Assembly: GCA_951799445.1 (NCBI GenBank)
Contig: OX637288.1
Location: 8,434,501-8,498,500, forward strand
DNA length: 64,000 nt
DNA from: Pseudisothecium myosuroides
Taxonomy: Eukaryota > Streptophyta > Bryopsida > Hypnales > Lembophyllaceae
Direction of reading: 5' to 3'
This document shows positions 34,071-45,765 of this stretch, one piece after another. The position numbers were made by a program, and so were the translations under genes. The stretch's first letter is position 1. Every line of letters begins with the position of its first letter. Below the pieces are notes generated by a model that worked only from the letters and a program-made list of their open reading frames with translations, made no database searches and was not told the DNA's origin.

Positions 34071-35466
34071 CAGTGGCGTCCCAGTCAAAATGGCGTTTTC
34101 AAAATCGTAGGGAAGGAAATTTTGCATCTACCAACTTTGATAGCCTCCCGAGGGCTCAAAAATTGATTTTTGACTATGAAATTTTTACTATAGCATCATC
34201 TTTAAGTTAATTATATGTGTATCAAATTTAAAGGCCAGATCATTTACACAAAAGAAAATATTCGAAATCTCCCAACATGTGTAGCCATGAATTTTTTTTC
34301 ACTACTGCCAATTTTGACACCCTCCCAAGGACTGAAATACTTTTCTTTTACTATTAAATTTTTGGCATAGGACCATCTATATGTTGATTACATGTGTGAA
34401 AATTTTCAAGTCCAAAAGACCCCTTTAATAATAGATATTCAAAATCTCCCAACATGTGTAGTTGTGAGAAACAATTTCACTACTACCAACTTTGACACTA
34501 TTCCAAGGGTTGAAAAATTGTTTATTTGCTATGAAATTTTTATGATGAAATAATCTCTATGTCAATAACATGTGTGCCAAATTTCAAATTCAAAAGAATG
34601 ACACAAAAAAATATATGCTAGTTCTACCAATGTGTACAATTGTGAGAAAAAATTCACTACTACCAACTTTGACACTATCCCAAGGGCTGAAAAAAAAACA
34701 TTTTACCATGAAACTTTTGGCATGAGATCATCTCTATATTGATAAAATATATGACAAATTTCAAGGTCAAAAAATTTACCAAAAAAAAGATATTCTAATT
34801 CTACCAACATGTGTAGATGTGAGAATGACTTTCTACATCCGTGTGAAGTTTTACTCCAAAAATGATACTATCCCAAGGGTTGAAAAAATCGTTCTCACAA
34901 CTACACATGTTGGTAGGATTAGCATATTTTTTTTGTGTGATTTTTTTGATTTTGAAATTTGGCACACATGTTATTAACATAGAGATTTATTTCATCATAA
35001 AAATTTCATGGTAAATAAACAATTTTTCAACCCTTGGGATAGTGTCAAAGTTGGTAGTAGTGAAATTGTTTCTCACAACTACACATGTTGGGAGATTTTG
35101 AATATCTATTTTTAAAGGGGTCTTTTGGACTTGAAATTTTTCACACATGTAATCAACATATAGATGGTCTTATGCCAAAATTTCATCGAAAAAGAAAAAA
35201 TTTCAGTCGTTGGGAGGGTGTCAAAGCTGGCAATAGTGAAAAAAATTTCACGGCTACACATGTTGGGAGATTTCAAATATCTTTTTTTGTGTAAATCATC
35301 TGGCCTTTAAATTTGGTACACATATAAATAACTTAAAGATGATGCTATGGTAAAAATTTCATAGTCAAAGATCAATTTTTGAGCCCTCGGGAGGTTGTCA
35401 AAGTTGGAAGATGCAAAATTTCTTCCGTGCGATTTTGAAAATGCCATTTTGATTGGGACCCCACTG
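34071..35466. mobile_element. 1.4-kb foldback element with tandem subrepeats, TA-flanked
   Basis: The ends CAGTGGCGTCCCAGTCAAAA and TTTTGATTGGGACCCCACTG are inverted and flanked by TA on both sides. The left arm holds four tandem units of about 165-190 bp, starting near 34115, 34305, 34485 and 34660. Each contains caactttgacac, then cccaaggg, then atgaaattttt, then aacatgtgtag. The right arm (about 34893-35466) holds three units in reverse order and orientation. The unpaired centre is about 34826-34892. Arms built of subrepeats are the hallmark of Foldback-type elements, while TA targets and CAGTG ends resemble Tc1/mariner elements. No protein is encoded. Confidence 0.85.
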
Positions 35467-36879
35467 TACAAGTTCTATCTCTATTTCCTATCCAAAAACA
35501 AGAGTCAAGATTTAGTAAAGAACAATTTTAGGTATAGTTACCTTGTGCTAGATGTTTTATCACCATTCCAGAGAATTTCAAATATATAGAGGAATTGAGG
35601 AAATACTTTTGTATTCAATGGTCATATTCGGCATTTTTTTCCAAATAATAATTAAAGTTAGAATATGTGATTATGTAGATGCTTAAAAACCTAATTTTTT
35701 CGAAAAAATGTGAAATCATGTTGCAAAATGTTTTTATCCCATACAAACAAATTTTTATTGAAAAAATAATTTATAAAAATTCTAACATCTTTTTGTAGAA
35801 GTACATTTTGCTAACCCTTAACTACCAAGTTAGTATAGTAATAGGGACTATGATGATTTCTTCTATTAGATTGTAATACTAAGTATTTGACCAAAAGCTA
35901 CACTATTTTGTTTCAATACTTGTTGAAACAACCATGCTAGCATATGAGTCTAGAAATGCAAGCCTACAAGCCTTGAGTCTAGGTCTAAATAGGTACTTTA
36001 GAACCATTGAAGGTGCCAAAGGTACCCTATAACCATGGAAGGTGCTTGTAACATAAGCACCTACAACATAAATACTCTATTATTATAAAAGGGGTCTATA
36101 AAATAGGTGCCTAGGCTTGTAGGCTCAAGATCCTAGGCTCACAAGCTAGCAAACCTCCCTATAGAAATAATATTGTATTCTAGTTATTTCCATCCTAAAT
36201 TTTTTTTGTAGCACTTGGTACTAATTTTGCACCTTCAATAGTCAATACACCATACTTGTTAGTCCAATTCAAAATTCTTTGCCAAACAATTAGTTAAAAG
36301 TAGCAAAAATGATTTAGCAAATGCATAAAAATAGAAAGATTTGTTCTTTTTTCTATACAATTTATTTTGAAAAAATAATAGTCTAAAATTTTTGGCATTT
36401 ATTTTTAGAATTTTTTTGCTATTCCTAACAATTGATCCTAACAATCGAGTTAAATACTCATATTAATCCAATTAGTGCAAACACACTAATCATCCTATAT
36501 TACGTGTTCAAAATAAATTCATTTGTATTTTTATTCAATTAGTGGCTATTGGAAGGAAAAAAATGGAATAGTGTCTTCAGAGAGGGTAATTTATTGCTTA
36601 AAAGTTGTAATTCTTTTGAAGGAGCATTTGACAATAGATTCCTTATTTTCAATAAATGATATCACTCAGACAATAGCTAAAAAAATCTAATTAGGAAAAT
36701 ATTGCTCTATTGTAGATGAAGTTTAACACTTTTGGATGAATACATGCATTTTCATCTATATTTTGTATGTATCATCCATATGGATGGTAATAAATAATAA
36801 CTTCCGTCCACTCCATTGTAGATGGCTTTCTATGCTGCCCAAAATAATAAAAAACAACAATAATGCAAGAAAAGGTTAG
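35467..36879 (+). repeat. Downstream block C, copy 2, distal part
   Basis: Resembles 56.35-56.80 kb: gagtcaagatttagt, aagaacaattttaggt and gagggtaatttattgct recur in order. Near 35.96-36.13 kb words such as gcctacaagcc and ggcttgtaggc occur in opposite orientation. No gene was seen. Confidence 0.6.
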
Positions 36880-37106
36880 TTAACCTTCAAACGTTGACAA
36901 GGACATTTTGTGTCCGATGGATGACAAAGAATCCTTCTAGTAGGATAGAAGTGCAACTATTCATCCTCAAAATTTGTTGTGAAAAGGGAAAATCTTCTAC
37001 TGTAGTTTGACTTCCAATGAGTGCTTTTGCAATTTTTAAGCAAATGATTCACACAATAACCAAAGGGATGATTTCCATGGTCACCAAGTGGTCCTTTAAG
37101 GGTTAA
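36880..37106. mobile_element. TTAA-flanked short element, 227 bp
   Basis: TTAA is at both edges (36880-36883 and 37103-37106). Ends are TTAACCTTCAAACG and TCCTTTAAGGGTTAA, imperfectly inverted. The interior (acaaagaatccttctag, then gaagtgcaac, then atcctcaaaatttgt) is the reverse complement of a stretch inside block A at about 41.30-41.43 kb and 52.49-52.60 kb. It is therefore either a related element or a captured piece of block A. Confidence 0.55.
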
Positions 37107-37332
37107 TTGTTATAACAATCCCGATCATCACATTGATGTCATAATTTATATGCTTGTATCACTAGATATCTTATTGTAGGCCCCTTGGCCACATGTACAT
37201 TATATCTATTAGCAGCTGCAACAGAAAATGCAGGGAAGCTGATGGTGCCGAGGCTAACCGTTGAACTTACCCATTTGACATCAATGAATTTTGGCGGGGT
37301 TATCAGTAACTAAGTTTTGAACCTTAATTGTT

Positions 37333-37756
37333 AAGGTAAGAGCACTAGTAGTCAATTGTTTAAGCAATTTTGAAGTAGATTGTGTGCAGTAACAAGTGGT
37401 GGGAAATTTTTCCCATGTAGGAAGATAGGAAATATGGAGATTGTACAATTTTCAGAATTTTATTTCCGAAATTGAATTTACAGTGAATTTTGGGAACCAA
37501 AAAGTGCATTTCACTACAGTAGATGCCACTGTTTAGAGTCTTCCAATTCCGATCATTCAAGAATTATCTTCCCACTCATTGCTTCATACTTTCTTGCTCA
37601 TTACTTTGAAACATGTGTCATGATTTTATTAGTCCCAACCTTGAAAAGGAAAAAAAAAAAAACATTCCAAGCTTGGTTGGAAATCTGTGAGAACCTTGGT
37701 TGGGTGATACAGCACCCCCATAGGTTGGTTCTTCGGCGTACTAGTGCTTCTACCTT
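37333..37756 (+). mobile_element. MITE family 3, copy 2 (424 bp)
   Basis: Inverted ends aaggtaagagcactagt and actagtgcttctacctt with TTAA overlapping both edges (37331-37334, 37755-37758). The body is similar to 29262-29686 in the same orientation. It is non-coding. Confidence 0.75.
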
Positions 37757-37854
37757 AAGTTTGGATCGACGTTTCGTTGTTCTTGAATTGAATGAATTAA
37801 TAGTGTTCGTATTTAGCCGAAACCACTGATTTTTGGTAGCAAAAATTATATAAA

Positions 37855-38165
37855 TGGCCAATTTCATTAAAATGACGGTATTCCGTTAATTTGGCACTTT
37901 TAGCAGTTCAGACTGCCCAGTCTGAAATATTTTTTCTATATTAGAATCTATATATGTATTAGATTTTTGAAATCTACATTTGTCCTATATATTTAAAATC
38001 TATACCAATCCTAGATTTTCAGACTCCTCGGTCTAATATCTATGTTGTTCCTAGATTTCTGAAATCTAGAAATGACCTAGATATTAGCAATGTACACTCA
38101 TCCTAGATGTCACGGTGTGAAAATGGCACATGGTGGAATACCGCCATTTTAATGAAATTCGCCAT
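37855..38165. mobile_element. MITE family 2, copy 2 (311 bp)
   Basis: Ends atggccaatttcattaaaat and attttaatgaaattcgccat are inverted repeats of about 30 bp with few mismatches. The interior contains several ccta(g/t)at/atctag words. It is related to 16578-16772. Confidence 0.75.
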
Positions 38166-38269
38166 ATGAGTTGACCGTGAGTCCGCAAACCATCGTCCAA
38201 ACCGTCAGTTAATTTGGGAGTTGTGAATTTATGCAGAGAAATTTCTCATTCAACCCTTTTTTAAAGATT

Positions 38270-40690
38270 TGTTCATGACATTCATCTGAAAATTTTCTTT
38301 TTGTATTGATGTTTGAATCTCTTTTGTTCCTGTGCCTACTTTAATTTGGTGATGAATGCTGGATCTCGTCTTTGGATTTAGTGTTTCTAAGAATGATGCA
38401 TGATTGTGCCCACATGAATTGAAGAAGGAAAAAATTGTCTATACATCTTGGTACTAACAGGATCCTGAAGTATTAAAGAAGGAAGGTCTGTGCACATGAG
38501 AATAGTCTTGGGTGTGCATGCCCCGGTGCATGCCAGAGCGGAGGGACCGTGGTCCGCAGGCCTTGCCCCAAATGCACACTTCTCTTTAATTTCTAGATTG
38601 TAGCTTAATAATAATATCCAAATCAACTGGAACACCGTGGACAGCCTCAGTCCCTGAAAGAATGGTGGGTCTTGCTAAAACCTCTGTAAGTTGGGAACGA
38701 CGGTACAATGCACCCTGACTCCAAGGTCATTGAAGAGAGGTAAGCATTAGTCAATTGCTGATGGATGTGTAGTTTCCGGAACAACTGAAAGCAAGCTAAG
38801 GGCTTTGAAGTGGTTACTTACCAACAGTTGTCGTTGGTATGAAACACATCGATCCAGACTGATTGAGAAGGTTAATCTTTGGCGTTCTGACCCAAGCCAG
38901 GGGCGTATGGAATCACGGATGTAAGAAGAATGTTGAATAGGATAGAAGAAGCTGAAGAGCCCTCCGAGGCATGCTATTTCTTGACAACGACAGACTGTGG
39001 TCGACCTGCATGTGCACCATTAATTTACCGATCCTGTTGGTTGGTTGAAATGAGATCAATCAATCGCTGACGGCATTCATTTCGCTACTTTTATCAGTGG
39101 ATTCAACACTATTAGTCTTCGAGGTGTTGGAAAGTTAGCTTTGTCGACCGAATGTCTTTGCTTTTCAGGTCGAATCGAAGTCACAAGACTCTTTCGTGCC
39201 ATGGGGCCCGAATTTCTGGAGATTGTCAAAGCAGCAGTGACAGAGATGAGTTGCGTGATTGCGAGAGTCAATGGAGAAAGGTCAGAAATTTATGGATATT
39301 AATTTCGGAGAGGTTTGGGAAATCTTCGGGTTTGATGCTCTGCTCATGTTCTACTCTTTCGTTCTAAATGATGACTTTCATGTTGCAGGTTAGGTATGTC
39401 ATATTAAATCGCAACATCAATTACTGTGGGTCGGGTATCAATTTTGTGCGTTCAGGTAGGGAACATATTAATTGTGGATTGACTCTGCCTTTGTGAGTTG
39501 TTTCTTAGTTCTGGTACTTCTATCTTGTTCTTTGTTTGTGAGCTACACATTCCTACCTATTGCATATTTCCTTCAATAACTATAGATCGTTCCTCTAATG
39601 TGCAAAACTGTCTGTGACTCCGAGGAGATATAGGAATTGAATTTTGTGGTGTTTTTGGTGTCACCGTTTCAGTAAAGGGAAGCGTAGTGAAGACTGACCT
39701 GCGTGGAAAGCCATACATGTAGTTCACGCTTTTCAGTTTCATAGAATCGGATTTTCAGTTTTGCCGAAATTCGTGGTTGTTGCTTGAAACTGTGTCCAGT
39801 GCTATCAAGGCTGCTCATATGAAATGATTGATCAATGTCTTCTGAGTTGCTGGAGCTTACAAAGATCTAACTTAGAAAGGTCTCAGCATAAGCCCATGAA
39901 AACGCTCTAATGAAAGTGATTTCCATTGCAAGAAATTTGCAGGAATCAGTTACAGGCACCAATTGCCAACTATGCCCAGTACCCAACTTGAAGGGTGCAC
40001 TATTTCCAACCAAGGTTGGAATAGATTTCCAACCAAAGCTTGGAATGTTTTTTGTTTTTGTTTTCAAGTAGGGACTAATAAGGTCATGACACATGTCCTG
40101 ATGTAGTGAGCAAGAATGTAGGAAGTAGCGAGTGGGAAAGTATTTCAGCTATGATTGGAATTGGAAGACTCTAGACATTGACTATGGATCTAGAGTACTT
40201 TTTGACTCCCATTATTCACATTAACTTCAATTTTGGGAAAATTTTGCTCTCCCCATATTTCCTGTCTTCCTACATGGCAAAAATTTCCACTACCTCATAC
40301 TGCACACGATCTGCTCCAAAATTGCTTAAATGATCGGTTACTGGTGCCTCAACCTTAACGATCTGCTCCAAAATTGCTTAATTGATCGGTTACTGGTGCC
40401 TCCACCTTAACTTACAAAGGTCCCATAAAAACGCTCAAGATTCTAATTAATTGCCCCTGGTACTTTGATCGAGTTTCTTCCTCACTAAGTACGTATGACC
40501 AGAGCTTTTGAGCAGAATATGCCTGGAAAAAATATACCGCTGAAGTGATATACCGAGAGAGGTGCTACCGATGTTTGTGTGCAGGTCCTATATGGGAGAT
40601 TTCAAAAAAAAGTTCTAGAAATTAGGAAATAATTATGCTATAACAGAATTATACCACAATCAAATTACATGTAGCATTATTTGAAAGTTC
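38270..40690 (+). repeat. Duplicated block B, copy 2
   Basis: Closely related to 46.53-48.45 kb over most of its length (for example gatgaatgctggatctcgtc, accgatcctgttggttggtt and ccatggggcccgaatttctg). The exon-like frame conserved at 47376-47573 is broken here by a five-base duplication after the acceptor and a four-base insertion near 39300. A family 3 MITE is inserted at 39946-40410. Confidence 0.75.
39946..40410 (-). mobile_element. MITE family 3, copy 3, with duplicated terminus
   Basis: Inverted relative to the copies at 29262 and 37333. Its 52-bp end is present twice in tandem (40307-40358 and 40359-40410), each ending ggtgcct(c/c)(a/c)accttaa. The second unit differs by only two bases, so the duplication is recent. 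Its other end is cagttacaggcaccaattgc. Confidence 0.75.
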
Positions 40691-42376
40691 TATGTACCAT
40701 TCTGGGTTTTGGTTGGTAGTCAAAAGGGGATTCTAAATTATCTTAGAATGCATTTTTTGGACCATATATGAATAAACTATGAATTCTCAAAGTGCTCAAA
40801 ATAGGTGTTTCTAAAATCAACTCTAGACAAGTGGGAGTACATTTTAGGCAAGTATCTATAGATGTTTTTAGGAGGGTGTTACTTTTAGGTATAGTTCCCT
40901 TATTAGATTGCCAATTTTGACCTTGTAATTAATGCAAACTCAATGTCTTGAAGAACAAAAGTTGCCACCAAATGTATAGATACAAATGTTGTGAATATTA
41001 GAGTTCATTGTAAAATGGGAGGAAATCATGGATTTTTTCTTGTAGAATAGCAAGACTAGAGTACTAGGCATCAATTTAAATGCCTTTTTGTCCAAAATCG
41101 AGCTCTTTCAAGTTCCATCCTCCGCTAATTTTGCTTCCACCAACGAAAACTCACAAACATGTGGAATATGGGACAAGGCATTGTGTAGTCAATATTCAAT
41201 GCTTTTTTGAGCTTTTTGTCTAATTGTAAGTGTCACATTTGGGGCATTGTTGACCGTAGGTGTATACCCCTTTCGGTACTGTTTAACATCATCTACTTAA
41301 AAAAAACAAATGCATTCATTGGAGGTCAAACTACTATATGAGATCCCCCCCTTTGCACAAAATTCCAAGGATGAACAATTGCACTTTTGTCCTACATAGA
41401 AAGATTCTTTGTCATTCATCGGCTAAAAAATGGCCGTAGTGTTGTTCAAGGGATATACTTTCTTCCTATTGTTCACCCACATGCTTACAGAGGACGTTAA
41501 ACCCATCCCATAAAGTGGGACCAATAGGGTGAAAATGTAGTATTTTTACTCCTGGGGAAAATGCAGGAATTTTTTATTTTTCACACATGAATTTTTTTGC
41601 AAATTCTGAATTCATATTTGCAATCAAAGGCCCCAAATGAGCTAAGAGAGTGACTAGCATAGGACAAAAATGACACAAAATAAGGGGATTTTTTTAACAT
41701 TTACCCCCCAATTCCTGAGTTTTCACCCTACTCGTTCCACTTTGTAGGACGCAAGACACTAAATTCTCCATTTGAAGTGGGACTAGCAGGGTGAATTTTG
41801 TGTTTTTTTGGGGGGGTAAAAGTAAAAAAAAGCCCCCTAGTTTTAGCTGTGTCTAGGGTATGTTGTAGACAAATCTGGGCTAATTTGGGGTCTTTGATCG
41901 CAAATATGAACTCAAAATTTGCAAAAATAATATTTTGTGAAAAATAAAAAATTCCTGCGTTTTCCCCAGGGGTAAATTTGGCCCGCAGGGCCCACTTCGA
42001 ATGGAGGATTTAGTGTCCTCCTTGTGGGACTCGTTTACAGTAACGTCCTGCCATGCTTCCGTACTGTGCCCCCATTTTCTGTCACGGTGACGTATTGCGC
42101 AGGGCATGTCACCTTCTCTGTCAGGCGACTGTAAGTTACTTCTGTTTCTCATATTGCCTCTTGTCGCACAGTACAGATGCACACTCATCAATTCGCTACA
42201 GTAATGAATGGGCCCATACTGACAACATTAACATTCAATATTGTCCACTTTGTATGGGTGCAACAAGGTATGCCAATCAAAACGCCAACTTCAAAAGATC
42301 AAGTTGTGGAATACCTGAGATTTTTTTCTTGTCCACTCGAATTATCAATAATTTATGAGAGTTCGTGCAGACTCGC
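40691..42376 (+). repeat. Duplicated block A, copy 3
   Basis: Corresponds to about 1138-2061 and 51.30-52.95 kb. It lacks the far-upstream part present in copies 1, 2 and 4 and instead joins block B at about 40690. A foldback is inserted at 41491-42049. No gene is supported. Confidence 0.7.
41491..42049. mobile_element. Foldback element, 559 bp, upstream of P450 copy 3
   Basis: The outermost bases are aggacgtta and taacgtcct. Sequence at 41555-41645 (ctcctggggaaaatgcagga, then ttttgcaaattctga, then caaaggccccaaat) is the inverse of 41880-41975. The middle contains a smaller inverted pair around acccccc and ggggggg. Block A copy 4 is uninterrupted at this position (52.62-52.66 kb). Confidence 0.7.
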
Positions 42377-42383
42377 TATATAA
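42377..42383 (+). promoter_or_regulatory. Candidate TATA box of P450 copy 3
   Basis: TATATAA in the conserved context ctcgctatataatgggagcc, identical over that stretch to copy 4. It lies 546 bases upstream of the first ATG of copy 3. The leader repeat units follow at about 42690-42920. Confidence 0.55.
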
Positions 42384-42922
42384 TGGGAGCCCAAGTGCAG
42401 TGCCATTAGCATATGTTACAGACTGTCTCTCAGATTTTTTGAGCAGCATTCATTTGTGGACTTGGAGTCATTTGCACTAGTCAGACTGAAGTTCTGCGAT
42501 TGTGTATTCTGTGGACTTCCCCAACATCACTTGTTCACTTGCATTCAAGTTGTGCAAGCCCGAGTGACTCTCAATCTTTGCGGCCATAGTGACAATGATG
42601 ATGCCTTCTGGAGTTTGGAGTGTATGCTTCTCTTCAATCTCTGCTTTCCAAGCAATCCTATGCAGACTCACCCTCTTGAGTGATGACATCAGTTTAGTCT
42701 CAAAAATTTGCTCAAACTAGATACTATGTGCAACCATATTAATATTGGAAAGGGGTAGAAGTCAGTTCAGTCTCAAAATGATTTCTCAAAGTAGTCACTA
42801 GGCTCCACAGATGGCATGTGCAGACATCAGTTAAATCTCTAAAATTTGCTCAAACTCGATCATTCTACACTACGTGCAACCATAATTACGAACGTTTGGA
42901 TATCATTTAGTGGAGTCTCCAA

Positions 42923-45765
42923 ATGTTTGCTCCAATGACTTACTGTGCAATGGTGCTGTTTGTGCAGGTTGTGAGTGCAGTGGTGCTTGGCCTTCTTCTG
43001 CTTGCCAAGCTGCTCACAAGCAGCAAATACAAGAATTTGCCTCCAGGCCCTCGAGGTCTCCCTATCATCGGTTCCTTGCACTTGTTGGGCAAATTCCCGC
43101 AGCGCGATTTTACCAAACTGGCAGAGACTTATGGGCCACTGATGTCCGTCTGGTTGGGGCCAAAGCTAGTTGTGGTGGCTGCTGCCCCTGCGGCAGCGAA
43201 GGAGATTCTCAAGACTCAAGGCTCCAATTTTGCAAACCGCATCTCAACTTCTTTTTCAGATGTGGTTCTTCCTGGAGGTGTGCCTGTTCTTCTTCCCCTT
43301 AGGAATAAAGATTAAAAGTCGTGATGTGTGTGAGAATGTTGAATGTAATGTGCAAGTACAACCTCATTATAAGAAGTAACATACAAGCCATGGTAATGGG
43401 GAGGGTGTTGATTGTTGTTATTTCCACAACAAGGCTCCATTTTCATGTTCTTGGTATAACTTCAATGAACAAGCTAAATTATGGAGAAATCAGTGAATAT
43501 TGCTATTCTGACCCAAAGTTTTGGAAAAGTACATATATTTCTTCTTACTCAATGAGTGATTGCCATTTGCACACACTAAATTTGGTTGTTGTTGTGGAGA
43601 TGATATTTTGGATTGTTGTATTTTGTCTTCCAAGTACAGAAGAGATAGAAGCATGAGTGTTTAGAATGCTCAAGATAATTAATTATAGTAGAATGGTAGA
43701 GTTCAAGTAAATTAAGATATGTGCATCTATAATCAACACTAATGACAATTGAACGTAGCTCACATTTTAAACATGAATTGCTTTTATTTTATCTCACTGG
43801 CAACTATGAGAAGACTCCAATGTACTTGAGCATGCATTATATGGACAATGTATAGATAAGTTACGAATTTTCAAGAGAATGTCTCAAAGTCTGACTAAAA
43901 AAACACCAAGAGAAGGCTTCGAGAGACTTTCATGTTTTGTGATAGTGCACATCTTGAGTAATCAATGTCTAGTTTTCTTTTACGCTTTTTGATCCAAATG
44001 CAAATATCACATTTGCGGCAGTGTTTATAATGGATATACATATATCAATGCCATTTCAATTTTTTCACTAACATCTCCAACCTAAATTACTTCTAGTTTG
44101 TAGAGCTCTAAGCATTTGAAAGTCCCTCAATTTTCAACTTGAATTGAAAGCCATTTCATTATAATATTTTTTTACTCAATTCTGCTTTTTTAGTTTGAAA
44201 CTCATTTTTTTTAACAATTGTAACCATATTTGATATCAGATATAGCCTCAGCGTCAGATTCACCTGTGAGGCTACACTTGAAGAAGATACTACATATACA
44301 ACTCAGCACCAACAAACAACTTCAACTAGCAACAAATATACGAACAGAAGAAATTGCTCATGTCATGTGTGTGATTCCTCAAGATGGTGTCACAGTGGTG
44401 TCTGTGAGGAGCCACGTTCAAGTGGCTATAACTAACATCATGTCACGCATGATTCTCAAAAGGCGTTTCATGGAAGTGGCTTCTAATAAGATACACGATG
44501 ATCAAGAACTCGAGCAAGTGAACAATTTTAGAAAGATTTTGATGGACATGTCCAAGTATGCACTAATTCTAAATCCGGGAGACTTCATCCCTATGTTGAA
44601 GTGGATGGACATCTTTGGGCTTGAAAGACAAATGCGAGAGTTGAGAGAGAGAATGAATGATTTCATGTCATCAATCATATCTGAGCACGTTGTGCAGCGG
44701 AAACGTGGTTCCATTTTTGTCAAGGATATGGTAGATGTTCTTTTAGACCAAATGGAGGATGAGACATTGCAATTTGATATCACCAATGACAACGTCACTA
44801 GTACATTGTGGGTAAGGGTGCTATTCCTTTCCATTATATAGAAGTTAATAATAGCCTATGCATTTTATTTTTCTTTAATTCAAAGACTTTGAATTTTTGA
44901 AGTTAAGAAATGAAAGATAGTGACAACTAAAGGAACCGCTTGAAGGTATTTACATTTTGAGATTGATGCTAAACCTATTTGTTAGAACTTGGGATGAAAT
45001 TTGCACATCATTCAAAGTGTCTATCCTCTTGTCAAAGTTTTTGAATTATACTGCTTATATTTCAAGTCTTCAAGTTCATCTTGTGAATGCATTTCACTGG
45101 CACAATACTAATTTTTCCTTCTCTTTTGAAAATAGGATGCTTTTGTAGGAGGTATAAGTACTACTACCAATACAATAGAATGGACAATTGCAGAATGCAT
45201 TTGCAATCCCATTGTGATGAAGAAGGCACAAGCAGAGCTAGACACTGTTGTAGGCAAGTCTCGAAGAGTCGAAGATGCGGATGTTCCTAACCTCAAGTAC
45301 TTGCAAGCCATCGTCAAAGAAAACTTTCGCCTTCACCCAGTGGGTCCAATGTTATTTCCTCATTTGAGTGAAAAACCTTGCAAGGTTTTGGGTTATGATA
45401 TACCAGAAAAAACACTAGTTCTTGTAAATGTTGCAGCAATGGCTCGAGATCCAAGGTCGTGGGAGGATCCAATGACTTTCAAGCCTGAAAGATTTTTGGA
45501 TGGAATGCCTCATGCTCATATGCAAGTTGAAGGCAAAAATTTCGAATTGCTACCTTTTGGAACTGGGCAGAGACAATGTCCAGGGATCATGTTAGCTTCA
45601 ACATTGGTTCACATTATGGTTGCAACTTTTTTGCAATCCTTTGACTGGTCTCTTCCTAACGGTTTGCAGTTTAAGGATTTAGATATGACAGAAGGTGAAG
45701 GGCTTAAGCATATGTTAGCTCACCCTTTGATTGCCATTCCAAAGGCTCGCTTATCCATTCGTTAA
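42923..45765 (+). CDS. Cytochrome P450 (CYP71 clan), copy 3, intact reading frame
   Basis: Three exons, 42923-43277, 44240-44811 and 45136-45765, encode about 518 residues without internal stops. Other in-frame ATGs at 42935 and 42950 are possible starts. Order: anchor VVLGLLLLAKLL; hinge PPGPRGLPIIG; helix C region SPVRLHLKKILHIQ, where the usual W-x-x-x-R reads R-x-x-x-K; I-helix VGGISTTTNTIEW, with Ser in place of the usual Asp/Glu; ExxR (KENFR); PERF (FKPERF); heme loop PFGTGQRQCPG, which fits F-x2-G-x-R-x-C-x-G. Family members are ER-anchored heme enzymes using NADPH-P450 reductase. The I-helix and helix-C substitutions make a classical monooxygenase less certain. It is the only member likely to make a full protein. 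Confidence 0.88.
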
